Assembly: GCA_021464245.1 (NCBI GenBank)
Contig: JADCRB010000096.1
Span: 1 to 64,000 of the forward strand
Direction of reading: 5' to 3'
DNA from: Carallia brachiata
Taxonomy: Eukaryota; Streptophyta; Magnoliopsida; Malpighiales; Rhizophoraceae
Length of the DNA stretch: 64,000 nucleotides
Below, one piece after another: positions 36,334 through 48,239 of this stretch. How positions within the stretch are numbered: position 1 is the first letter of the stretch; every line of letters begins with the position of its first letter. Below the pieces are notes generated by a model. That model worked only from the letters and a program-made list of their open reading frames with translations, did no database searches and was not told the origin of the DNA. The position numbers and the translations under genes were made by a program.

Positions 36334-39300
36334 ATGGCAATGGAGCTCCGTGATCAGCACAGAGCAAGCAATAGTTTTCCGGGTGTGGCGTCTTCAATGT
36401 GGGGAAACACTGGCATGGAGGTTTTTCTACGTCTTCAAGAAGAGAAGATGATGAGGAGGCATTGAAGTGGGCTGCTCTTGAGAAGCTGCCAACTTATGAC
36501 CGGTTGAGGAAAAGCATATTGAGAAGTGGATCAAAAGGGGTGGCCACTGAGATTGAGATTAACAATCTCGGATTTCAAGAAAGGAAGAATTTGCTGGAGA
36601 GGTTGGTGAATGTGGTTGAAGAGGACAATGAGAAGTTCTTGTTGAAGCTCAAGCGCCGTATTGATAGGTAATGTTGTTTTCTACTTTCTATGTCCATTAG
36701 AATGGAGGAATTTAATCGGCTTTTTCACTAAATGAACTGCAAAACTTACTTTTAATGATGATTTTATGAAGTAGAGAGAAGAAAACCACTGAATAGGAAT
36801 TTAGACATTGAAGAGAATAGGAAAGTTACATTTTTATTTTCCATGTCTGCTGTTATTTTCAGGGTGGGAATTGAGCTTCCAACAATTGAAGTCAGGTATG
36901 AACACTTAAATATTGAAGCAGAAGCTCAGGTAGGAAGCAGAGCTGTGCCTACATTTATTAACTTCTGTGTCGACGTAGCAGAGGTAATTGTTCTACGATT
37001 TAATTCATGACATTAGCTACCAATGCATAAGATGCTTCTGGGTAGTTTGATTATTTGTTCCACTAAATTTATTTGGGTTTTCAATCTCATTTGAAAGGGT
37101 CTGTTGAATGCTCTTCACATCCTTCCAAGTCAGAAGAAACGTGTGACAGTGCTTAAGGATGTTAGCGGAATAATCAAGCCATCAAGGTTAAATAAGCGTG
37201 ATAAGACGTTTCATCATTTAAACTTATTTTGTTAGCCTTTCATATGTATAATATGCTATTCATGTTTTAATATTATTGGCATCTGTATATGCAGAATGGC
37301 TCTTCTTTTAGGCCCCCCAAGTTCTGGAAAGACCACACTCTTGCTCGCTCTCGCTGGAAAACTTGATAAGGAACTAAAGGTATTGATATGAGAATTTATC
37401 TATAAATTTGTCTGTTTTCATTTCGATGTTTCGTTCCTTAGTTTGACAAGTTGAACGTGTCTTGCAGGTCTCAGGTAATGTGACCTATAATGGTCACAGA
37501 TTTGATGAATTCATACCACAGAGAACAGCAGCCTATATCAGTCAACATGATGTCCACATAGGAGAAATGACTGTAAGGGAGACTCTGGAATTTTCTGCCA
37601 GATGCCAAGGTGTCGGATCCCAACATGGTTAGATCAACAGATTATCTAGTTCTTTTGTCTATTGAATGGATGGAACTTTCTTAGGGTAGTTATTATCAAT
37701 TGTGATGTCTAATCAAAACTTGTAGCGATTTTCAGATATGTTGGCAGAGTTGTTAAGAAGAGAGAAAGCAGCTAATATTAAGCCGGACCCTGATATTGAT
37801 GTCTTCATGAAGGTGTGGAGTGAGACTTTCTGTAATCACAATTAAAAATGAACAAACAAATCGAAACCTAAGATTACTACTATTGTTTCTAAAAATAATA
37901 CTGTCAGATTTTCCATGCTTTGATTAGTTGTGTTGATGACTATTGATGTCCATCCTACAATTTATGTTACTCTAGGCATGTGCAACAGATAGTGAGAAAG
38001 CCCATGTAGTCACAGATTATATATTAAAGGTAAACCATTGCCACGAATTCCCTCATAGATGTTCTTCAAAATGCAAAGTGATGGCATCTGTCATTTCCCG
38101 TGACTTGTTTTCCTTTGAGTTTGCAGATATTGGGACTGGAAGTCTGTGCAGATACAATGGTAGGGGACGAAATGTTGAGGGGTATCTCTGGAGGACAAAG
38201 GAAGCGTGTCACAACAGGTAAACGAGCGCTGTCATCCATTTCCACAACTAAAGGACAATTGGATTTTTACTGTTACTCCCAATTATCTGTGATACTATCT
38301 TTCGAGCCATGTTCCAGGTGAAATGCTGGTTGGACCTGCAAGGGCATTGTTTATGGATGAGATTTCCAATGGCTTGGACAGCTCAACAACTTACCAAATT
38401 GTGAACTCCCTAAAGCAATACATTCACATCTTGAATGGAACTGCTGTTATCTCCCTCCTGCAGCCAGCCCCAGAGACATATAATCTTTTTGATGACATTA
38501 TTCTCCTATCTGATGGTCAAATTGTGTACCAAGGTCCCCGAGAACATGTGCTCGAATTTTTTGAACATATGGGCTTCAAGTGTCCTGATAGAAAAGGTGT
38601 TGCTGACTTCTTACAAGAAGTATGTTCTACCACCCATTTTCATTTTGTTACAATTGGTTCTCCACAAGAAGCACCTTATACATGATGTTTCATAATCTTT
38701 GTAACAATGACTTTGAGGCAGGTGACATCAAGGAAAGACCAAGAACAGTATTGGGCACGAAGAGATCAACCATACAACTTTGTCACAGTCAAAGAATTTG
38801 CTGAAGCATTTCAATCATTTAAAGTGGGAGAAAGACTAAAGGAAGAGCTTTCTGTTCCATTTGACAAGACTAAGAGTCACCCGGCTGCTTTGGCAAGTGG
38901 AAAGTATGGTGTCAAAATTAAGGAGTCCCTGAATGCTTGTTTCTCAAGAGAATACTTGCTTATGAAAAGGAACTCATTTGTCTATATCTTTAAGCTCTGC
39001 CAGGTGATTGTTAGCTGTAATATGTAATACTTTTACGCTAAATAAAATTATTGAAAAGGAATATTCATTTTTCACATCTCTTTGTTTTACAGATTGCAAT
39101 AATGGCATTGATTACCATGACACTGTTCTTAAGGACAGAGATGCACCGAGATACAGTCGCGGATGGGAATAATTATCTCGGTGCACTCTTCTTCACTGCT
39201 CTCATGGTCATGTTTGCTGGTATGGCAGAACTATCTATGACCATCGTGAAGCTTCCTGTGTTTTACAAGCAAAGAGACTTCTTATTCTATCCTTCTTGGG

Positions 39301-42300
39301 CATATTCTCTCCCTTCATGGATCCTTAAAGTACCTATCACATTTTTAGACGTTGCTGTTTGGGTGTTCATGACTTATTATGTGGTTGGCTTTGATTCTAA
39401 CATTGGAAGGTAAGAGAAGACTTTCTTTTGGAAGGATTTCACGATTAGTACTTCATTGATCCATCTGATGAAAGAGATTTTTCTTTTACATTCTGCAGGT
39501 TCTTTAAGCAGTACTTTGTGCTCCTACTTGTTAATCAAATGGCCTCTGGATTATTCCGTTTTATCGCTGCTGCTGCAAGGAACATGATCATTGCTAATAT
39601 ATTCGGTGCTTTTGCCACGATTGTAATTGTCGTATCCAGTGGGGTTGTCTTGTCACGAGGTAAAGTTTAGGATTAATGTTTTTCTGGTGATTTTGTTGTT
39701 GAAGGTTAAAGATTAAGAAATTCCATTTCTTTCTTTTTGAATTCTCACAGAGGACTTTAAACCATGGTGGATATGGGGTTACTGGATTTCACCATTTATG
39801 TATGGGCAGAATGCAATCGTAATCAACGAGTTCCTTGGAAACAGTTGGAGACATGTAACTTTCCTCCTTCAGCATCTTGTAGGCGTTTTTAATATTTATC
39901 TTTAATTGTTAAAATGATTTTTTTTCTTCTTCTTCTCTCATTGCAGAATGGCCCAAACTCCACAGAGCCACTTGGAGTCAAGTCTTGAAGTCTCGAGGAT
40001 TCTATCCTCATTCATATTGGTATTGGATAGCAGTTGCGGCATTAGTCGGATATATATTATTGTTCAACTCACTTGCCATTGTGGCTCTTACTGTTCTAAA
40101 CCGTGAGTCTCTTTACTACTACTGACCCATACACAATTTAATCTTAACGTGAAACTGTTAGCTGAGATTGATGACATACGTTTCATGTTGACCAGCAACT
40201 GGAAAGAGTAAAGCTATTGTATCTAAAGAGACAAACAGTGGTGGAACTGGTGGCAAAACTGTTGGAGAAATTCAGCTATCCAGTACTAATATAGGTATCA
40301 ACATCATAGATAATGTTTAGTTGTGCTGTGTTTTGTTGATTCGTTGTCAATAAAATTACAAATTTTCCATTGCAGAGAAAGAAGTGACCATTGATGGTTC
40401 CAACCACATGAAGAAGAGGGGAATGGTTCTTCCATTTGAACCACATTCCATCACATTTGATGATGTGACATACTCCGTTGATATGCCAGAGGTAGTGAAA
40501 GACAGCATTTAGAATCATATCCAGTTTTGATAGTATGTCAACTTCGTAATAATAGAACTAACGTTTTTGAACTGAACTATACAGGAAATGAAGCATCAGG
40601 GAATTGTCGAAGACAGATTGGTCCTTTTGAATGGTGTTAGTGGAGCTTTCAGGCCGGGTGTCCTCACAGCTTTGATGGGTGTTAGCGGTGCAGGTAAAAC
40701 AACTCTGATGGACGTGTTGGCCGGTAGGAAAACTGGTGGATACGTTGAGGGAAACATCACAATCTCCGGGTACCCAAAGAAACAGGAAACGTTTGCAAGA
40801 ATTTTAGGATACTGTGAGCAAAATGATATCCATTCTCCATATGTTACTGTCTATGAATCCTTTTTTCTGCTTGGCTTCGTCTACCACCTCAAGTTGATTC
40901 GGAGACAAGAAAGGTAGGCAGTTGCTTTTAAAATCTCACAAAGGCTTCTAATTTCTTGTGCATATTTCACAATTGTCTCTGCTGAAGAAGTTTGTGCTTG
41001 CTTTGATATTTGTCTGTAATGAGGTCTATTACTTTAACTTCTGTTGCTATGACATGCACAATTAAATTCTATTTCTGCAAAATTGGTCATAGTTGTTCAT
41101 TGAGGAAGTCATGGAACTTGTGGAACTAAATACATTGAGGAACGCCATAGTTGGGTTGCCTGGTGTATATGGTCTGTCTACTGAACAACGTAAAAGGTTA
41201 ACCATAGCAGTCGAGCTAGTAGCAAACCCGTCCATTATTCTCATGGATGAACCGACCTCTGGGCTAGACGCAAGATCTGCTGCCATTGTCATGAGAACAG
41301 TCAGAAACACTGTGGATACAGGAAGAACTGTAGTATGCACAATCCATCAACCAAGCATTGACATATTTGAAGCTTTTGATGAGGTGAGAGTCAAACGGAG
41401 CTCTAAAATCAGTTCTTTATAGTGGGCTTCAACATTCACAAATTTCATATTTTAAATGTTTCAATGCACAGCTATTTTTGTTAAAACTAGGAGGCCAAGA
41501 AATATATGTGGGGCCATTGGGCCACCGCTCTTCCCAGCTAATTAGCTATTTTGAGGTATGCCAAATATGAAGAGTGAATTAATGTGTAGTTTTGCACCTT
41601 AATTATAGTGACCACATACTGATTTATGGGCCACTTTCACTACTAAGGGAATCGAAGGGATCACTAAGATTGCAGATGGTTATAATCCAGCAACTTGGAT
41701 GTTGGAAGTTACAACCAGAGCACAAGAAACAGCTTTGGGCATTGATTTTACTACAATATACAAAAATTCAGAACTCTACAGGCATGTGTAGTTATAATTA
41801 AATTGTTGACTGATTAAAGTGAGAATGTTTGCTCTATACTGGTTGCTGATGTGTGGCTTTTATGCTTCAGGAGAAACAAGGCTGTTATTAAGGAATTAAG
41901 CACCCCTGCTCCCGGATCGAAGGACCTCTATTTCCCTACACAGTACTCACAATCATTCTTGAACCAGTGTATGGCTTGCCTGTGGAAGCAACATTGGTCA
42001 TACTGGCGTAATCCAGCATACACTGCTGTCAGATTTCTCTTGACAACCTTCATTTCCTTGATAATGGGGACCATGTTCTGGGATCTTGGCAACAAAATGT
42101 AGGTTATGAACTACAAAGTATTTTAACAAAGTTAAAGTTCATGCTGTTATTTCTGTTGACGTACATTCGATTCACTTGTGATGTATAAATGGATAGGAGA
42201 AGGCAACAGGATTTTTTCAATGCAATGGGTTCAATGTATGTTGCTGTTATCTTCCTTGGGGAGCAGAATGCAAGAGCTGTGCTGCCAATAGTAGCTGTGG

Positions 42301-43073
42301 AAAGAACTGTCTTTTACCGAGAAAGGGCTGCAGGAATGTACTCAGCTTTACCCTATGCTTTTGCACAGGTAACGATTGATCTCATTCCACAGACTCTGCA
42401 CATTCTGGAAAATGGCTTTTATGAGCTCTCATTTTTCTGTTGCAGGTCCTGATTGAGCTCCCATATATCTTTGTTCAAGCTGGAGTTTATGGTCTTGTAA
42501 TATATGCTATGATCGGATTCGAGTGGACTGCAGCTAAGTTCTTTTGGTATCTGTTCTTCATGTACTTCACCTTATTGTACTTCACGTTTTATGGAATGAT
42601 GTGCGTCGCGGTGTCACCAAACCCCCACATTGCATTGATAATTTCCATTGCATTCTTTGCAATATGGAACCTTTTTTCCGGATTTATAATCCCGAGACCT
42701 GTAAGTGTTACATCACTCTAAAATTCTTCCATCTTGTAGTTTCTGTAATGTGTAATTGCTCATTCTCGGAGCAGACTATTTCTAATTCCATCTTTCATAT
42801 TCGTTACAACAGCGGATGCCTGTATGGTGGAGATGGTGGTACTACTGGATATGCCCCGTTTCATGGACCTTGTATGGCCTGATTGCTTCACAGTATGGAG
42901 ATGTGACTAAAACTCTAGATAACGGGCAGACATTGGAATATTTCCTGAGAGAATTCTACGGTTTCAGGCATGATTTTCTGGGAGTAGTCGCGGCGGTGAT
43001 TCTTGGATTTACAGTGCTCTTCGCATTTGTTTTCGCATTTTGCATTAAGAAGTTCAACTTCCAGAAGCGTTAG
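36334..43073 (+). pseudogene. PDR-type ABC transporter gene 2, recently disabled
   Basis: Exons: 36334-36667, 36863-36983, 37098-37186, 37295-37379, 37468-37627, 37736-37812, 37976-38029, 38127-38217, 38318-38619, 38722-39003, 39093-39409, 39499-39659, 39751-39854, 39947-40102, 40196-40294, 40376-40491, 40585-40913, 41093-41383, 41472-41555, 41648-41781, 41871-42098, 42197-42368, 42446-42700, 42813-43073. All splice sites are kept, including the GC-AG intron 20. Exon 1 lacks one T (five at 36422-36426, six in gene 1), giving a stop at 36463-36465. Exon 14 lacks one base near 39978, giving TGA at 39986-39988. Exon 17 lacks four bases near 40862, and the shifted frame stops in the intron. Exon 24 has one extra Trp codon. 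NBD motifs survive, but the NBD1 D-loop reads ISNGLDSS instead of ISTGLDSS. No ATG restores the frame after exon 1. Sequencing error could explain a single-base lesion but hardly all three. Confidence 0.88.
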
Positions 43074-43574
43074 AAATTTACTTTAGTTATGTCAGGATAG
43101 GCTTTCAGAGACGCTTCATCAACAATATAGGAGAAAAGATGGCCAAATTCAAGTATGAATGACATATTCTTTCTATCATTGCATTTATATTTGTATTGAA
43201 TTTTGGTATCAATCCAGTCCCAAATTATTTCTTTTTCAACATTGATAAGCTTTTTATTGCTGGTTAATTTATCTTTCTTTTATTGACTCGAATACGAATT
43301 CAGATATAGTTCATTGGTGCAAAAATAGCACGTTAAAGCCAATACATCAAGAAAAACAAGGGGGCATTTATAGTCAACCCAAAATAGAACAAATAGAAAA
43401 AAGGAAAAAAAAAAAAAGTCCCTAGAACATACGAACAGTCCTTTATGATAGTTAGAAAAAATAAAAAAGGAAAAAAGAGTCTTCTATTTACATAAGTCAC
43501 TTCAATCGTATTTGCAACTAACGTACATGTCTTTTCACTCATCGTCATCAGGCTTATACTATACAATTGACTGA

Positions 43575-43735
43575 ATGTATGAGTGAATATGTAAAAAATA
43601 TGTAATTAATTTAATAATATTTAATAATTTAATAATTTATTTATTTTTTTAAATTTAATATATTTTTTATAATTTAATAATTTAAATTTTGACATACCCA
43701 TTACAATTTCATTTATGAATTCACTTATCTCTTTT
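43575..43735. mobile_element. AT-rich insert in the flank of unit 2
   Basis: About 150 bp between GACTGAATGTATGAGTG and TTATTTTCGTTTAGA has no counterpart at the aligned point behind gene 1 (about 33400). Its ends (GAGTGAATATG / GAATTCACTTATC) are weakly inverted, suggesting a small MITE. Confidence 0.4.
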
Positions 43736-45992
43736 CATGTTATTTTCGTTTAGAATTCGTTCCCTGACTTTAGCCACTTATTTTGTTTTTTTTGAACGAT
43801 TTTAGCCTCTTATTTCAAAATCCATAATTATTCTTTTACCGATAGTAAAAATGATAACAGAGAAAGTACGTTTACTGCGACGCGCAATACGTACAGGTAC
43901 AATGGAGAAGGACCAACAAAATATGTAAGTAGCCTTAGTACAATGTGCATGAAAAAAAAAAATGAAAAGTACATAAATATTGTATATATTTGGGGCAAGT
44001 CAAAATTCTGCGCCTCAATATTATTTTCGTGTGGGGATGTGAAAAAGTTTTTTATTTATGTGTTATCTCTATTCTTCAGCCACCTATAGTTTTATTTATA
44101 GCTATGTCTGCTTTCCTTACGCCCAAATTCTCATAATTATTAGCACCATTGCCTTTTTTCTCTTTTCGAAAAAGAATGTAAATGAAGGAGATGTTTTGGC
44201 TTCCCAAAGAGTAATTATTAATGATAACTTATTCATCTTTTAACTTAAAATTAACTGGAAGCACTTCCATAAAATATTTGAATAGTTTGTGTGCTATATA
44301 ATATGCTTGAGTTTGCAAATTCTTGGGCGTGTTCTCCTCATTTGCAGGTCAAGAATAACTCAGTTTCGCCCGAACAATTTGGAGAAGAGGTGCAAAATTT
44401 CAGGCTTGTATCTGTCATTGACAATCTATTTATCTATGGATATTCGTTTCCTTTTTTTTTTTACTTAATTGCACCACTCAGGTTAAGGAATGTGAAAGCT
44501 AATAAGCTATACCACAAACAACATGTCATTTGTCTCGTGTTTTTAATATAATTAGTTGAGATATTTTGTTAAATCTCGTTAATCTTATATTCGAGTTTTA
44601 ATGATTCTATTTTCATTTGTTATTTTTTCTACTTCCTGAAAAAAAAAAAAAAAAAACCAATATGCTACTTGATCAGTGAAACAGGCACAAATCTGTATAT
44701 TGCTTCTCCTATATCTTTTTTCCTGAAATTCTAACTTCCCTGCTTGGGTCCTATTTGCTTGTGCTTTTGCTATATCTCTACTATTATTAAGCATTGTTAA
44801 CTTTTGTTGTTTATATGGTATTCTTGGGTTTCTTAGATGTAATCACATTCATGTTTATCGGTTATCTATGAGTTTGTTTTGTAGTTGTGACAATTTTTGC
44901 TGCATTCAGATTTTGGACCATTGCTTGTTATCGAAATTGAGGCATGTCATCTGTGTCAATATATTTTTTGGACTTCCGCATTGCCTATTGTAAGTTTTAT
45001 TATTTGTCTATTCCAAATTGTTTATCGTTGGAAAAATATAATGACGACATGTAGAAGGCATCGTTTTCTCATTTATGAAAAAAAAAATGAAGACGTAAGT
45101 ATTTATTACAAAAATTATTAAAAATTTGTATAATCAGAAAAATTATAGTAGTACGAGTAACAAACTAGTTTGTATCCCTAAAAGCAAATCTAATTCTAAT
45201 GCAAGTTACGGCAGTGTAAAAGGTACTAACATCTAGAATAGTTTGTAAAACGCCTTAACTGAATTTTTGTTTTCATTGCTTTCTTACTAAAAACCGTTGG
45301 AAATTGCCACTTGTTATTGATTTTAGATAAACTAATATCATTTACAAACATGATTTAAATTTAACGATAAATCAAAAATTCACCCATCACTCTGCTCAAT
45401 TCTTTGTAGTTGGCAGAGCCATTTTTGTTATTACAACATTAAAAACTAGAATGACATCAAATGGATAGAAGAGGATAGGTTGTTGATGTTTACATTTGAG
45501 ACACTATTCTATTTATATACCTTTACATCACATATACATGATCATTATTACAACATTGAAAAACTAGAATGACATCACATATACATTTACATATTTAGAT
45601 TCATGATAATTATTGTTGTTTACACTTTTTAGAAAATATTTGAAATTTTTAGCAGCTGGTTGCTTCTGCAACTATTGACTGTAAATATATAGTCTGCAAA
45701 TACACAATCAGGACCAATAAATGTATTTTACAACAATATCTGCGTCTTTCACAACTTAAAAAATAGGAAGACCACATATGCACTCTTTCTACGGTACACA
45801 AAAGATATATAATTAATTAAATAATTTATTTATTTTCTTTGTTGTAAAATTCAATATAATCTTGATGTTGGATACTAATTTGGTGACTACTTTTGCCCCA
45901 CATAAGGTTATTGGATGTAACTTTCAAGTTGCCCATTCCGTATACTTACTCTTCTAAGTAAAAGGTTAGTTTTTGATTTCTAAGAGTGTATA

Positions 45993-46621
45993 TGTTAGAA
46001 AATTATCAATAAAAATAGATATAAAATTTAGATAAATATAAATTAAGAACAAAGTTAACGATATTAAACAATCAATGAAATATATAAATATATATTATTA
46101 AATAAATAAATAAAATTAAAGAATAAAAGGATATCATGTCTGAAGCGTGCATATGTACTGTTTTTCAGGATAGTTTCTGCCCCCGTAGACAAGTAGTCTC
46201 AGTGTAGTAGGTTGCAGCAGTCATCCTCCCAGGATACGACAGACCTTCCCACTAATGTGCACTTCAAATAGTGAGGTGACAGAAACAGTTTCATCTCTAG
46301 ATTAAACCAGCAGCATAAGCCTCTCATGTATAGATAAAAGAGAAAATATTCTCACACTTCTCATAGCCACTCGGAAGATGAGGGATGATCTTTTTATAAT
46401 AAGTATAGTTTTATATCTCATAAGTAAGAATAAAGTTTCCAATAAATTATAACGGCTAATAACAGTTAAATACATAATGACAAGTAACGGCTAAATAACG
46501 GTCAAATAACAGCTAGTTCAACGGTCATAAAACGGTTAGTCCAACGGTCATATAACGGCTAGTTTGACCAAGTCATATACGTGATAATTAGCCTTTTAAA
46601 ATATAATAATAATTTACAACA
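45993..46621 (-). mobile_element. 3' LTR of a minus-strand LTR retrotransposon
   Basis: On the minus strand this 629-bp block starts TGTTGTAAATTATTA and ends TTTTCTAACA (5'-TG...CA-3'). Immediately upstream in that orientation is a purine tract GCGGGGGAT (46630-46622), as expected for the polypurine tract next to a 3' LTR. A TATAAAAA box (46398-46391) lies inside, preceded by a CCGTT-rich U3 region. No equal 5-bp duplication is seen on the two sides, as expected if only one end of the element is preserved. Confidence 0.7.
46391..46558 (-). promoter_or_regulatory. LTR promoter: TATA box with seven AACGG/CCGTT boxes upstream
   Basis: TATAAAAA lies at 46398-46391 (minus strand). AACGG occurs at 46451, 46486, 46497, 46520, 46531, 46543 and 46554 on the plus strand, all in one orientation within 108 bases. 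On the minus strand these lie 53-160 bases upstream of the TATA box. TCCAACGGTCA at 46540-46550 fits the mitosis-specific activator consensus YCYAACGGYYA bound by three-repeat MYB proteins. Confidence 0.55.
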
Positions 46622-46807
46622 ATCCCCCGCTATTTTAAAAAGCTAATACTGCTGGATTAATCAACAAGATTATAACATATCATTTTTGATGCCTTTTGGA
46701 CTATGAACCAAAAACTAGGAGCACTAGTTTTAATATTCAAAAGAATGATGAAATAAAAATTTTTATGAATCATAACTTTTCTATGAACTATAACTTCTTT
46801 ATGAATA
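46622..46807 (-). mobile_element. Short internal 3' piece of the LTR retrotransposon
   Basis: Sequence between the polypurine tract and the PDR fragment. It contains no recognisable gag or pol frame, so nearly all of the element's coding part is gone or lies elsewhere. Confidence 0.4.
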
Positions 46808-47728
46808 AATGCCCAAAGTTGTTTCTTGTGCTGGGGTTGTAACTTCCAACATCCAAGTTGCTGGATTATAGCCATCTGCAATCTTAGGGACCCCTTCGAT
46901 TCCCTTAGTATTGAAAGCGGCCCATAAATCAGTACGTGGTCACTATAATTAAGGTGTAAAACTATAATTCACTCTTTAATAGTTGGCATACCTCAAAATA
47001 TCTAATTAGCTGGGAAGATTGGCGACCCAATGGCCCAACATATATTTCTTGGCCTGCTAGTTTTAACAAAAATAGCTGCATTGAAACATTAAGAATATGA
47101 AATTTGTGAAGGCTGAAGCCTACTATAAAAACTGATCTCAGAGCTCCGTCTGACTCTCACCTCATCAAAAGCTTCAAATATGTCAATGCTTGGTTGATGG
47201 ATTGTGCATACTACAGTTCTTCCTGTATCCACAGTGTTTCTAACAGTTCTCATGACAATTGCAGCAGATCTTGCGTCTAGACCAGAGGTCGGTTCATCCA
47301 TGAGAATGATGGATGGGTTTGCTACTAGCTCGACTGCTATGGTTAACCGTTTACATTGTTCAGTAGACAGACCATTTACACCAGGCAACCCAACTATGGC
47401 GTTCCTCAATGGATTTAGTTCCACAAGTTCAATGACTTCCTCAATGAACATCTATGACCAATTTTGCAGATATAGAATTTACTTGTGCATGTCATAGCAA
47501 CAGAAGTGAAAGTAATTGACCTCATTATAGATGAATATCAAAGCAAGCACATACTTGTACACCAGGCACAAATGTGAAACATGCTCAAGAAATTAGAAGC
47601 ATTTGTGAGATTTCAAAAGCAACTGCGTACCTTTCTTGTCTTTGAATCAACTTGAGGTGGTAGACGAAGCCAGGCTGAAAAAAGTAAGGATTCATAGACA
47701 GTAACATACGGAGAATGGATATCATTTT
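46808..47728 (-). pseudogene. PDR copy 3, fragment A: end of exon 17 to exon 20, inverted
   Basis: Read on the minus strand: exon 17 end (about 47728-47633, without the 4-base deletion of gene 2), exon 18 (47451-47161), exon 19 (47075-46992) and the first ~96 bases of exon 20 (46903 to 46808), with introns between. Exon 18 is open and keeps [12 protein letters not shown], but the signature region reads LSTEQCKRL where genes 1 and 2 have LSTEQRKRL. The sequence is nearer gene 2 than gene 1 (for example CACCTCAAGTTGATTC in exon 17 and the intron 18 start). Both ends are broken: at 47729 inside exon 17 and at 46808 inside exon 20. Confidence 0.88.
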
Positions 47729-47921
47729 TGTAAAGATTTGTAAAAGTATAAGCTCAATAACTTAAACGGATAACAACAGGGAAGGAGCAAGTAATATTAA
47801 ATGGGCTTTTGGACACCACATCTTACCTAAAACCTTAGGTTATGGATCTTCTAACCACACCTATATATTGTTTTACTCCTCCCTTCCTTTCCAATATGAG
47901 ACTTTTATATTTTACACGAAG
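47729..47921 (+). other. Insert between PDR fragments, LTR-like motif
   Basis: Contains CACATCTTACCTAAAACCTT...CCTTTCCAATATGAGAC, a pattern often found near LTR ends in dicots. It may be a piece of another retrotransposon and separates the inverted from the forward PDR fragment. Confidence 0.35.
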
Positions 47922-48239
47922 TCAAAGTTCATACCATGTTGCTTCTGTTGACGTACATTCGATTCAGTTGCATTTATAGGAGAAGGCAACAGGATTTCTT
48001 CAATGCAATGGGTTCAATGTATGTTGCTGTTATCTTCCTTGGGGAGAAGAATGCGAGAGGTGTGCTGCCAATAGTAGCTGTGGAAAGAATCGTCTTTTAC
48101 CGAGAAAGGGCTGCAGGAATGTACTCAGCTTTACCCTATGCTTTTGCACAGGTTACAATCGATCTCATGCAACAGACTCTGGACATTCTGGAAAATGGCT
48201 TTTGTGAGCTCTCATTTTTCTGTTGCAGGTCCTGATTGA
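47922..48239 (+). pseudogene. PDR copy 3, fragment B: intron 21 end, exon 22, first bases of exon 23
   Basis: Forward-strand match to gene 2 from the late part of intron 21 (about 47922), through exon 22 (47980-48151, full 172 bases, open, with [20 protein letters not shown]), to about 11 bases of exon 23 (48229-48239). Exon 21 and everything after 48239 are missing. The opposite orientation to fragment A shows an inversion or two separate joinings. Confidence 0.85.

Larger units (their letters stand above)
36158..45992 (+). repeat. Tandem duplication unit 2 (PDR gene 2 with 3' flank)
   Basis: Counterpart of 25563-35945. It starts within the 5' leader of the gene, without the region upstream of 25563, and ends where the LTR at 45993 begins. 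Confidence 0.85.
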
